Positions 1 through 9,100 of a DNA stretch of 64,000 nucleotides are shown piece by piece. Position 1 is the first letter of the stretch; every line of letters starts with the position of its first letter. The DNA is from JADLHS01 sp044225555 (GTDB lineage Bacteria; Verrucomicrobiota; Verrucomicrobiia; Limisphaerales; JADLHS01): the NCBI GenBank assembly GCA_044225555.1, contig JBGAIM010000006.1, positions 310,001 through 374,000 on the forward strand. Reading direction: 5' to 3'. A model generated the notes under the pieces. The model saw nothing but the letters and a program-made list of their open reading frames with translations. It did no database searches and was not told the DNA's origin. Both the position numbers and the translations under genes were made by a program.

Positions 1-1595
1 CTGGCAAGGTCGTACAAGAAATCATACGCGGTGATTTCCGTCTCCGCTTTGAGGGCGGACCACTCGGAGAATTGATTCAATGTGCATTGCCAGACCGCGT
101 GACCGTTTTGCTGCTCGATGTTTCCCAAGCCAGTTTCATGCAGAGCGAACGCGTAGGCGCTGCGCAGAAGGGAGCGTCCGCGCGGGCCCTTCCACTTGCC
201 GTGTTCCTGCTCGAGTTCCCAGGGCTTGAGATGTTCCGGCCCCCAACCAAAACAATCCGGCGCTACGCGGTGCAAGGCCGTGAAGGCCGACACCCCAAAG
301 CGCGACAGAATGTTTGGTGAAACTTCATCGAACAAACGCACCCAGCGGCGGAAGGCGCGGGCGGTTTCATAGTTGAGTCCACCTTCCGCGGCGAACAGGT
401 CCGGGTCGGACACGCGCACTTGCTCCAGGACGGTTCGCGCCACGCGGTCGAGCACCTCCCAGATGGCCTGATCGTTGTCGTGACAGACGCGCTGGGGCAG
501 GGCGGAAACCTTGCCGAGGACGTCCGGCGGGAGATTGCCCGTGCCAATTTGATCGAGACAACGCGCCAGCACCGCGCGCCAATCGAGCAAACCACTCTCG
601 CGCATCAGCGACGGCGAAACGCGCACGCCGAGTGAGAGAAGCGCATCTTCCCAGTCCACCCGTTCAAACGCGCCGATGTTCCAGCGGGGCCGACCCTGTT
701 CAGCAGTTACCAATCGCAGTCCGTATTTGATCTGCCAGAGTGCCGCGTGGATCAACATCTCGGCGGCGCGGTCGTCGCTGAGTTCCTGCCGGAGTGTCAG
801 TTTCCAAGGTCGGATCGGCGGGTCCTCACCGCGCGTGCTGCCGGCAAAGGCCACTTCCGGGACCGCACTCGGGTAGATGAGGCGAAAACCGGAACTGCGG
901 AGAAGATGGCGGAGGTCCGCGTTCTCGATGTCGGTGCAGGTGCGCAGGCCGAATTTTTCACTGAGCAGATAACGCAGATAGACGGGCGCGCGGCGGTCGA
1001 AGATGATTCGTCGCGCCGAGGAGAGGCTTTCCAAGGCGACCGGCGGCGCCGCATGCGACAATGGGCAGAGCAAGGATTTAGGATATGAACCCAGGTACCC
1101 TTCCACACCCGGTCGCACCGAGTGCCAGGCGGTCAGGACCAGGAGTTGATCGTAATCCCGGGATTCTTGAACGTTCACCAATCCCACCAGGCTGGCGGCA
1201 ATGCGAAAGACTTTCTCGAAGTGCGGAATCTCGGTCGTGTTGGATGCCTTGCCGCGCTGGTTCCGGTGTTCCGCTTCGGCCAAAGGGTAACGTCCGGAGA
1301 TGACGCGGGCGGTTTCCAGCACGGCCTCGTCGAACGCGGGCAAATGAATGCACGAGCGGGCTTCATCGGGATTAACCGAGACGGTGCTGGGAATTGGCCA
1401 GCCGTGTTGCCATCGGGGTTGCGAGGGAACTGGAGTTGAACGGTAGCATTCCTCATGAACAACTGCGTCCGGCGGCGGCAGCGATTCCGCAGATACGGGC
1501 CCGGCGACCGGCCTGGACGCAGTGGCGACTCCACCGGACCACGGCTGTTCCTCCTCCGGGCGCGACGGTTGAAGTTCGTGATTGTCAGTCCACAC
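1..1595 (-). CDS. Unrecognised protein, 3' end beyond the left edge
   Basis: A continuous reverse-strand frame of about 531 codons runs from a GTG at 1595 off the left edge. The first in-frame ATG lies far inside, so a simple ATG search misses the gene. An in-frame stop sits 5 codons upstream (1611-1613), and an AGAGG 12 bases before the GTG could be a ribosome site. The first ~75 residues are low complexity (Pro/Ser/Glu). The rest is soluble-looking, rich in Trp, Leu, Arg and acidic residues, with stretches such as LLVLTAWHSVRPG and WEDALLSLGVRVSPSLM. There is no signal peptide or membrane segment. I do not recognise the family. Coding is supported by the long open frame, natural composition and high third-position GC. 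The start is uncertain. Confidence 0.7.
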   Translation of the reverse strand, partial: MWTDNHELQPSRPEEEQPWSGGVATASRPVAGPVSAESLPPPDAVVHEECYRSTPVPSQPRWQHGWPIPSTVSVNPDEARSCIHLPAFDEAVLETARVISGRYPLAEAEHRNQRGKASNTTEIPHFEKVFRIAASLVGLVNVQESRDYDQLLVLTAWHSVRPGVEGYLGSYPKSLLCPLSHAAPPVALESLSSARRIIFDRRAPVYLRYLLSEKFGLRTCTDIENADLRHLLRSSGFRLIYPSAVPEVAFAGSTRGEDPPIRPWKLTLRQELSDDRAAEMLIHAALWQIKYGLRLVTAEQGRPRWNIGAFERVDWEDALLSLGVRVSPSLMRESGLLDWRAVLARCLDQIGTGNLPPDVLGKVSALPQRVCHDNDQAIWEVLDRVARTVLEQVRVSDPDLFAAEGGLNYETARAFRRWVRLFDEVSPNILSRFGVSAFTALHRVAPDCFGWGPEHLKPWELEQEHGKWKGPRGRSLLRSAYAFALHETGLGNIEQQNGHAVWQCTLNQFSEWSALKAETEITAYDFLYDLA

Positions 1596-1651
1596 GGCTA
1601 CTGAAGACCTCTACCATTTCCCAAAGCGGCTGTCACCTATTTCGTGGGGAT

Positions 1652-2155
1652 TCAATCCAGCAACCGTTCCATGTAAATCACATCGAGCCAGCGGCCGAAT
1701 TTGAAGCCAACTTGCTTCAGGCAACCGACCGTTTCGAACTGAAACCGCGCGTGCAGTTTGACACTGGCGGCTTGCTCGGCATCAATCGCTGCGATGATGG
1801 TGTGATGGCCAAGCCTGCCGGCGCGCGCGATCAAATCATTCAGGAGCCGCGAGCCGATGCCGCACCGGTGATGTTCGTGATGAACATAGACGGAATTCTC
1901 CACCGTGCGCCGATATGCCGAACGCGCATGATACGGTGAAAGCGATCCCCAACCGACGACGCACCCGTCGAATTCGGCCACGGTGACCGGGTGTTGGGCG
2001 CCGTGGTGGTGGAACCAGTGTCGCCGACCTTCGAGCGGTTCCATTACTTCCTGATACGTGCAGGTAGAGTGTTGCACGTAATGATTGTAGATGTCGTTGA
2101 TCGCAGCCAAATCAGCTTCGGTGGCTGGGCGGATGCTGGCGGCCTGGTTCGGCAT
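1652..2155 (-). CDS. GNAT family N-acetyltransferase
   Basis: This 167-residue protein has the length and layout of the phosphinothricin-acetyltransferase-like GNAT group, which transfers acetyl from acetyl-CoA to a small amine. The N-terminal IRPATEADLAAINDIYNHYV matches the usual opening (R, D, I, Y, N). The acetyl-CoA loop is seen as R97-x-G99-x-G101 in HRCGIGSRLL, after the strand VENSVYVHHEHH. The C-terminal GFKFGRWLDVIYMER fits the closing strands of this subgroup. The true substrate cannot be told from sequence. It lies 56 bases downstream of the divergently placed GTG of the neighbouring unrecognised gene, in the same orientation, so the two may be co-transcribed. Confidence 0.88.
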   Translation of the reverse strand: MPNQAASIRPATEADLAAINDIYNHYVQHSTCTYQEVMEPLEGRRHWFHHHGAQHPVTVAEFDGCVVGWGSLSPYHARSAYRRTVENSVYVHHEHHRCGIGSRLLNDLIARAGRLGHHTIIAAIDAEQAASVKLHARFQFETVGCLKQVGFKFGRWLDVIYMERLLD

Positions 2156-2385
2156 AACGAGGATTCAGGTTAAACAACCGTCACGCCACGGCAATTTTCA
2201 AATCCCGATCTGGTTCTCGCAGGAATGCTGGCCCGGCCAAGGCATCCGCGTGAATCTGGCGCGAGTTGCGTGGAATTCGCGCGGAAATTGCCGGAGCGGT
2301 GTCGAAGTACAAGCAATTGCCCGCAAATCGCGCATGGCAACCGCCCTGCTCATGACTTTTACGAAAGGAATCCACGAGGTCATGT

Positions 2386-3573
2386 ATGAAAATTCGCTGT
2401 CATCCCGCCTTCACACTGATTGAACTCATGGTCGTCATCGCCCTCATTGCGCTGGTTGCGGCGCTGCTGCTCCCGGCTTTGTCCGCGGCAAAAAAGAAAG
2501 CGCTGCGTTCGAGCATGAATTCGGCTGCCGCCATTGCCAGCGCGTCACAAACTTCCGCCCGGCCGACCGTGGGCGAATTACCGGGGCGCTCGTTGGCCAC
2601 GGTCAAGAGTTTCTCGGCCACCATCTCCCTCAAACCGGGATTGAGCGTTGGCACGAGCCAGCCTGAATCCATCTACACCTCCAAACTTGAAACCAAATTC
2701 CTAGCTTTCAATTCGAGCGGACAGGGCGAGTGCGAAGTGTGGTTGCCCCTGCCGCCGCAGATCATCTCGCTGGCCGGTCTGGAAGTCACCGTGAATTCAC
2801 GGCCCAGTTCCTCGGTGGAAATTCGCGGCGACAAGCTGGTTTGGTTCGGAGCGCTCCCGACCGAGCCAACGCCCATGACCATTGGCTATTCCGCCGTGGG
2901 CAAGGGACTCTACAATTTGCAAACGCCACCGGGCAGTGTCCTGGATACGTTTCATATTGATCTCACTGCGGTGGGATCGGATGTGCGCATGTTGGAACTC
3001 TCCCTGCAACCGACCAAACTGGTTCGGGCCAGCGGTCAGACGGTTTACACGTGGGACTATAAGAATCTGCTGTTCGGACGTCCCATCGCACTGGACGTAC
3101 TCGGCATCGCGCCGATTGACCGCCTGGGTGAACTCACCTGGCTTGGTCCGGCGAGCGTGGTGATTTTCGGATTGTTGCTCGGTTTGGTGGCTCACGCCTT
3201 TGCGATCAACAATTTTGACCGCTGGATGCTGTTGCTCGTGCTGGGCACCTTCACGGGTGCGTATCCTTTGATGTACTTTGCGCAGGAATTCATTCCCCTT
3301 GGTGCCGCCATCTTCGCCTCGTCGGCAATTGTGCTCGCGGTCATTGCTGTCCGGGCGGTGACGATCATGGGGCCGCCGCTGGCAATTCTCGGCGTCGTCC
3401 TGCCCGCCGTGGCCATGCTTTGTGTCACGCTCGTTTGCGCCCTCCATCCACGGCTGCAAGGGATTCTCATTACGTGCACGGGGCTTGCGCTCTTCGTGGT
3501 TGCAATGCTGCTGATGCCCCGGATGAAGTTGAACCATCGTTTCGCTCCGCCGGGACTGGCAACCGCAACCTAA
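2386..3573 (+). CDS. Prepilin-leader protein with a five-helix C-terminal membrane domain
   Basis: The first ~38 residues are a textbook type IV prepilin/pseudopilin leader: short basic start, PAF|TLIEL cleavage site, conserved Glu at +5 and a hydrophobic helix (residues 10-32) with the LLPAL ending seen in Verrucomicrobia/Planctomycetes. Unlike a pilin, the protein continues with a ~170-residue beta-rich soluble region (about 70-235) and then about five membrane helices (roughly 242-264, 271-288, 292-316, 320-341, 348-367). The C-terminal half loosely recalls CreD-like inner-membrane proteins, but I cannot confirm this. The ATG is preceded by GAGGT with 5-base spacing. An intrinsic terminator follows directly. 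No pilus genes are adjacent. The function is unknown. Confidence 0.75.
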   Translation: MKIRCHPAFTLIELMVVIALIALVAALLLPALSAAKKKALRSSMNSAAAIASASQTSARPTVGELPGRSLATVKSFSATISLKPGLSVGTSQPESIYTSKLETKFLAFNSSGQGECEVWLPLPPQIISLAGLEVTVNSRPSSSVEIRGDKLVWFGALPTEPTPMTIGYSAVGKGLYNLQTPPGSVLDTFHIDLTAVGSDVRMLELSLQPTKLVRASGQTVYTWDYKNLLFGRPIALDVLGIAPIDRLGELTWLGPASVVIFGLLLGLVAHAFAINNFDRWMLLLVLGTFTGAYPLMYFAQEFIPLGAAIFASSAIVLAVIAVRAVTIMGPPLAILGVVLPAVAMLCVTLVCALHPRLQGILITCTGLALFVVAMLLMPRMKLNHRFAPPGLATAT

Positions 3574-3594
3574 ACTCCGTTTGGCAAACGAAAA

Positions 3595-3620
3595 GCCGGA
3601 ACCTGCGTTCCGGCCTTTTT
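3595..3620. terminator. Bidirectional intrinsic terminator
   Basis: An 8-bp perfect stem (GCCGGAAC / GTTCCGGC) with a CTGC loop is flanked by AAAA on the left and CTTTTT on the right. It can therefore stop transcription of the membrane gene ending at 3573 and of the opposing small gene ending at 3673. Confidence 0.85.
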
Positions 3621-3672
3621 GAATTGGCTCCTGCTACTTGTCCACGGCTTGCGCCGCGAGGTGCATCAGTTT

Positions 3673-3987
3673 TCAGCGGTGATGACCATTGCCGCGGTTG
3701 TAGCCCCGGCCGTGGCGGTCCCAATCGCCGTGTCCGCGCCCAGGCGGGTAATAAGCCGGGCCGCAGTAGGGCTGGTAGCGAACCGGTGCGCAGGGAACGA
3801 CCACGCGCGGCGGGCAGTACGGCGGCGCGACATAGACCGGCGCCGGGCAAAACGGAGCCGGTTGCCTGATGACCACACCCGGCAGGGGCGGAAGCGGAAA
3901 ACCGATTCCGATACTCACGTTGACCCCGGCTTGGGATAGGGCCATGCCACCCACGAGAACCGTTGCAACTAACAGTATTTTTTTCAT
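3673..3987 (-). CDS. Small secreted Pro/Tyr/Cys-rich protein
   Basis: A 104-residue protein with a clear signal peptide: MKK, hydrophobic core LLVATVLVGGMAL, and likely cleavage after SQA at about residue 20. The mature part is rich in Pro, Tyr and Cys (PAPFCPAPVYVAPPYCPP, PCAPVRYQPYCGP) and ends in a Gly/His/Arg/Asn tail. The frame stays open far upstream, but the ATG at 3987 is chosen because the signal peptide begins there and the upstream part only mirrors kduI. Similar short proteins with a GxGFPLPPLP start followed by repetitive Tyr/Pro are common in Verrucomicrobia and have no known role. Envelope or periplasmic location is inferred. It is divergent from kduI. Confidence 0.75.
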   Translation of the reverse strand: MKKILLVATVLVGGMALSQAGVNVSIGIGFPLPPLPGVVIRQPAPFCPAPVYVAPPYCPPRVVVPCAPVRYQPYCGPAYYPPGRGHGDWDRHGRGYNRGNGHHR

Positions 3988-4155
3988 ACGATGATGAGAC
4001 GGCAGCCGCGCCCCGCTCTTCGGAATCTTCATTTGTTTTTGCACTTTTACATTTGAATAATTGAACCCGACCGCCGTCTGTGCGCGCCCCGCCGTATTCC
4101 CCGGCAAACTGAACTTGCCGTTGACCGCTGCGGCAGGCGTCTCTAGCTTCGGCGC

Positions 4156-4992
4156 ATGTTCAATGATGCGATTCGGCGGATGCCGCGCCCGCAGGATGTG
4201 GTAGGTATGTCCACGCAGGCAGTGCGCGACACTTTTTTGATCCGGGACCTTTTCATTCCCGGAAAACTCACCGGCACTTTCACTGATCTCGACCGCCTGG
4301 TGGTCGGCGGCGTGATGCCAACCGACAAACCGATTGGACTTCCGAATCACAAGGAAACCGGGCGCGCCTTCTTTCTTGAACGGCGCGAAATGGGAATCAT
4401 CAACGTGGGCGGCGCGGGCCGGGTTACGGCAGACGGACAGGTCTTCGCGCTGGACAAACTTGACTGCGGTTATCTGCCCATCGGCAAGCAGGATGTTGCT
4501 TTCGCCAGCGCCGACCCGAAGGCTCCGGCGAAGTTTTATTTCCTGAGTTGCCCGGCGCACGCGGCTTATCCGATGACAATGATGAAGCCGGCAGACGCCA
4601 CGCCCGTGAATCTCGGCGCACCGGAAACCGCCAATCAGCGCACCATCTACAAGTTCATTCACGAGGGCGGAATCCGGAGTTGCCAGCTGGTGATGGGGCT
4701 GACGGCGCTGGAGCCCGGCAATGTGTGGAATTCGTTTCCATCACACACGCACTGGCGGCGCACGGAGATTTATTTCTACTTCGACTTGGGGCAGAACATC
4801 CTGTCGCACTTTCTCGGGGAACCACAGCAATCGCGACACATGTTTCTGCACAACGAGGATGTGGCGCTGTCGCCTAATTGGTCCATGCATTTCGGTGTCG
4901 GCTCCGGCAACTACAAGTTTATCTGGGGCATGGCGGGCGAGAACCAGGTGTTCAACGACATGGACGCCGTCGCGCCGCTGGATTTGCGATAG
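4156..4992 (+). CDS. kduI: 5-dehydro-4-deoxy-D-glucuronate isomerase (KduI)
   Basis: KduI isomerises 5-keto-4-deoxyuronate to 3-deoxy-D-glycero-2,5-hexodiulosonate in pectin/uronate breakdown. The 278 residues equal the E. coli enzyme's length. Family hallmarks are DRLVVGGVMP, FFLERREMGIINVGGAG, the metal site H197-x-H199-x4-E204 in HTHWRRTEIYFYF with H245 in WSMHFGVG, and the ending IWGMAGENQVFNDMD. The next gene, kduD, starts 58 bases downstream and catalyses the following step, so the pair is a two-gene operon. The enzyme is cytoplasmic. A GH105 hydrolase at the right edge of the window could feed the same pathway. Confidence 0.97.
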   Translation: MFNDAIRRMPRPQDVVGMSTQAVRDTFLIRDLFIPGKLTGTFTDLDRLVVGGVMPTDKPIGLPNHKETGRAFFLERREMGIINVGGAGRVTADGQVFALDKLDCGYLPIGKQDVAFASADPKAPAKFYFLSCPAHAAYPMTMMKPADATPVNLGAPETANQRTIYKFIHEGGIRSCQLVMGLTALEPGNVWNSFPSHTHWRRTEIYFYFDLGQNILSHFLGEPQQSRHMFLHNEDVALSPNWSMHFGVGSGNYKFIWGMAGENQVFNDMDAVAPLDLR

Positions 4993-5050
4993 TTGGGGAA
5001 CCTTGCACCGTGGCATTCGGTCACACTGTGCCAACCGCCACCAATTTTCT

Positions 5051-5824
5051 ATGCGATTCAAGAACAAAGTCGTGGTCGTCACCGGAGCGAGCCGGGGGAT
5101 TGGGCAGGCTATCTGCGTGGCATTTGCGCGCGAAGGCGCAGCGGTTGTCGGTATCGCGCGCAGCGACCTCGCGGAAACCGGCGACAAGGTACACGCCGCC
5201 GGCGGTTCCTTCATCGCCCATAACGCCGACCTTGGCGCCGGCACGCAGAAGGAATCCGCCGAAGTCATCGCGCAAATTCTTGCCAGGACCGGGAAGATTG
5301 ACGTTCTCGTGAATAACGCAGGCATCATCCGGCGTGCACCGGCCAAGGATTTTTCTGAAGCCGACTGGAACGCGGTGATTGCCACGAATCTCAACTCACC
5401 TTTCTTTCTGATGCAAGCTGTCGGCAAATGGTGGCTTGAAACCGGTCGCTCCCAGGCTCCCGAATCCGCGCGATTGAAGCTGGTAAACATCGCGTCGCTG
5501 CTTTCGTTCCAGGGGGGCATCACCGTGCCGGCCTACGCAGCGAGCAAACACGGCATCGCGGGCGTGACCAAGGCGCTTTCCAACGAGTGGGCGAAGGAGC
5601 GCATCAACGTGAACGCCATCGCGCCCGGTTACATTGCCACGGAGAACACCAGGGCTTTGCGCGCAGACCCCGTTCGCAACCAAGCCATTTTAGATCGCAT
5701 CCCCGAGGGCCGTTGGGGCCAAGCCGAAGACATTGCGGGCGGCTGCGTGTTTCTTGCATCGAGTGATGCCGATTATCTCAACGGGGCCGTGCTCAACATT
5801 GACGGAGGCTGGATGGGGCGCTGA
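5051..5824 (+). CDS. kduD: 2-dehydro-3-deoxy-D-gluconate 5-dehydrogenase (KduD), SDR family
   Basis: KduD reduces the KduI product to 2-keto-3-deoxygluconate with NAD(P)H. The 257-residue protein is a classical short-chain dehydrogenase: cofactor loop TGASRGIG (11-18), NNAG (88-91), catalytic Ser149 in NIAS, and Y162-x3-K166 in YAASK. The frame is open upstream into kduI, but the start at 5051 gives the standard SDR N-terminus (MRFKNKVVVVTGAS) and normal length. A mild oddity is an extra ~8-residue loop (ETGRSQAPESARLK) before the catalytic Ser. The identification as KduD rather than another SDR rests mainly on the kduI neighbour. Confidence 0.92.
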   Translation: MRFKNKVVVVTGASRGIGQAICVAFAREGAAVVGIARSDLAETGDKVHAAGGSFIAHNADLGAGTQKESAEVIAQILARTGKIDVLVNNAGIIRRAPAKDFSEADWNAVIATNLNSPFFLMQAVGKWWLETGRSQAPESARLKLVNIASLLSFQGGITVPAYAASKHGIAGVTKALSNEWAKERINVNAIAPGYIATENTRALRADPVRNQAILDRIPEGRWGQAEDIAGGCVFLASSDADYLNGAVLNIDGGWMGR

Positions 5825-6176
5825 CCGCGCATTTCTCTGGGCAGCGATTGCGTGTCCGTCGTGAATTCCGTTTCGCGAAGGGGCGGAGGAATTCTCTGAA
5901 TGCGACCTTGAGCCAGGGTGTCACGGAGCTGGTTTCGGGCTTTCACCAGGTTTGCGAAGTGTTTTCCACTGAACCTTTCCGATCTTTGCCGGCTCGGCCT
6001 CTGCAGATTGAACCAAGTTGAGTCCTTCCGAGAAGCCCACGTTTCATTCGGTCAACGGCGATGCGTCCATGGTCGTCCGGTGAAGCCGATCAGGTATTCC
6101 CCGGGGGCAGAAACCCATTGCGCCCCGATTGTCCCGTCGGGTGGAGTGAAGAACTTTCTTTCACCAAGGGTGAACC
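5825..6176. other. Non-coding gap between kduD and the giant exoprotein gene
   Basis: No convincing gene is seen in these ~350 bases. There is a weak inverted repeat (GAATTCC ... GGAATTC, about 5862-5896) without a T-run, and a small CCCGA/TCGGG hairpin near 6125. The promoter and leader of the large gene at 6177 must lie here, but I cannot place the -35/-10 boxes with confidence. Confidence 0.5.
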
Positions 6177-9100
6177 ATGAGAATATCCCGCGAAAGAATT
6201 ATCAGGCGGCCGCGCGCCACCACCGGCTTGTACGCCGCATGGCTGGTAGCTGGCTGGCTGTTTGCGCAACAGGCCGGTGCCTGGCCGGACCTCCGGATCG
6301 GCAAGAGTGGGCCGGCACAGGCTGCGCCGGGAGACGTCATCACCTACACGCTGAGTTACTCCAATGTCGGTCCCGTCCGCAGTACCAGCGTCGTGATGAA
6401 GGATTTCCTGCCCGCCAATACGACCGCCCTGACCAATACGCTCAATGGCGGCACGCTATCCGGCAGCACCATTTCCTGGAGCTTGGGGACGCTCAACTCG
6501 AGCGCCCGGGGATCCCGCTCGTTTCAGGTCCGCATCAATTCCAATGCGCCGGCGCCCGGGGCCATCACCAATCGGTCGCAGATCTTTGGCAGTGAAGCGG
6601 AGGAAACAGGCAAGACCAATGACAATTACGCGAAGTGGATTACCACGCTCGTCAGCAACAACCGTGCGCCCGTGGCGCAAGACGACAGCTACACCATGGT
6701 GGAAGACACGGTGCTGACGGTTTCGACGCCGGGCATTCTGGCCAATGACTCGGACCTGGACGGCAACGCGCTGAGCGCGGTCCTGTCAGCCAGCCCAACA
6801 AATGGCACACTGACCCTCGGTGCAAACGGCAGCTTTACTTACAGGCCGAACACCAATTTCAACGGGTTTGATCATTTCACTTATCGGGCGAATGACGGCA
6901 AGACCAATTCGGGAATTGCAACGGTGACCATTTGTGTCACTCCGACGAACGATGTGCCGATCGCCCGTAATGATCAATACTCGACGCCGGAGGACACCGT
7001 GTTGGCCATTTCCGCACCAGGCGTGTTGAGCAATGATACTGACGCCGATGGCGACGCGCTGACGGCGATCATTGCCACTCAGCCCGGCAATGGACAGGTG
7101 AGTCTGAGTGCGAATGGCGGTTTCACTTATGCGCCGAACACCAACTTCAACGGCACGGACTCATTTACCTATCGGGCCAATGACGGCACGGCGAATTCAG
7201 GAATTGCCACGGTGACCATCACGGTTACACCAGTGAATGATCCTCCCGTGGCGCGGAATGATGCCTACACCGTCAACGAAAACTCGGTGTTGACGATCAA
7301 TGCGCCCGGGATTCTGGCCAACGATTCCGACGCAGATGGGAACGCCCTGACGGCAATTCTGGCCAACGGTCCTACCAACGGCGTGTTGTCACTGAATGCC
7401 AACGGCAGTTTCATCTACACGCCGAACACCAACTACAACGGCACCGATACCTTCTCGTATCGTGCCAATGATGGTGTGGCAAACTCGGGGGTAGCCATCG
7501 TCAGTATCACGGTGTTGCCGGTGAACTATCCGCCGGTCGCTCGCAACGATCAATACTCGACACCCGAGGACACTGCTTTGGTTGTCTTAGCCCCGGGCGT
7601 GCTGGTCAATGACACGGATTCGGATAATGACGCGCTCAGCGCCATTCTCGCCACTGGTCCGTCCAACGGTGTGTTGACGCTCAATTCCAACGGCGGCTTT
7701 TCCTACACCCCGAACACCAATTTCAACGGTGTTGATTCTTTCACCTACCGCGCCAGCGATGGCATCACCAATTCACAGCTCGCGACGGTCACCATTACGG
7801 TGGTTGGGACGAACGACGCACCGATTGCCCGGAACGATCAATACGCGACCCCGGAAGACACCGCGCTCGTGATTCCACTCCCGGGCGTGCTGGCGAACGA
7901 TTCCGATCCCGATGGCGATGCCTTGAGTGCGATTCTTGCCAGCAATCCGGCCAACGGAACCTTGACCCTCCAAACGAACGGCAGTTTCACCTACCTGCCC
8001 AACACCAATTTCAGCGGCGTGGACACGTTCACCTATCAGGCCAATGACGGGCAACTCAGTTCGGAGAACGCGACTGTTACCATCACTGTGAGTGGTCTAA
8101 ATGACCCGCCCATCGCTCAGGATGATCGGTACTCAACGCTCGAAGACACGGTGCTGACAGTTTACGTTCCGGGTGTGTTGGCCAATGATAGCGACCCCGA
8201 TGGCGACAGTCTCACGACGAGCATCGCAAACCTGCCGGTCAATGGGCTGCTCACCTTCAACGCCAACGGCAGTTTTGTTTACTCGCCCAATACCAATTAC
8301 AACGGCATTGATACGTTTACTTATCGCGCCCACGACGGTCAGACGAACTCCGGGATCGCGACGGTTACCATCCTCGTTATTGACACCCGCAGCGGGACGA
8401 ATGATCCGCCGGTGGCGCTTAATGACCAGTACACGACGCCGGAAGATACCGCCCTCGTGATTCCCTTCCCGGGCGTGCTGGCGAACGATTCCGATCCCGA
8501 TGGCGATGCCTTGAGTGCGATTCTTGCCAGCAATCCGCCCAACGGAAACTTGACCTTCCAAACGAACGGCAGTTTCACCTACCTGCCCAACACCAACTTC
8601 AGCGGCGTGGACACGTTCACCTATCGCGCCATCGACGGAGACACCAATTCCAATCTCGCTACCGTCACCATCACGGTGGTCGGAACAAATGATGCGCCGA
8701 TTGCGCGGGACGACCAATACTCCACGCCGGAGGATACGGTGCTGGTGATTGCTGCTCCAGGCGTCTTGGCGAATGACAGCGATCCGGACGGCGATGGGCT
8801 TGCCACCGTCATCGCGTCTTTGCCGGCCAACGGCTGGTTGACACTCAATCTGGACGGTGGTTTCACTTACACACCCAACACGAACTTCAGTGGGGTGGAT
8901 TCGTTCACTTATCGAGCCAGTGACGGAGGCGCCACTTCGCAGGTGGCAACCGTCACCATCACCGTGGTCGGGGCGAATGATCCGCCGGTCGCATGCGACG
9001 ACCACTACACCACGCCGGAGGACACGTCACTCGTCGTCTTGGCGCCGGGTGTATTAGCCAACGATTCTGATCCCGACGGAAATATTCTGACCACGTTGCT

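Noticed and set aside
5918..6595. Forward open frame upstream of and overlapping the exoprotein start
   Set aside because: It overlaps the clear signal peptide and DUF11 domain in another frame and has no coding character.
8133..9005. Long reverse-strand open frame opposite the exoprotein repeats
   Set aside because: It is antisense to the 96-residue repeats, is itself repetitive with 288-base periodicity, and mirrors their codons; the forward frame has the recognisable domains.
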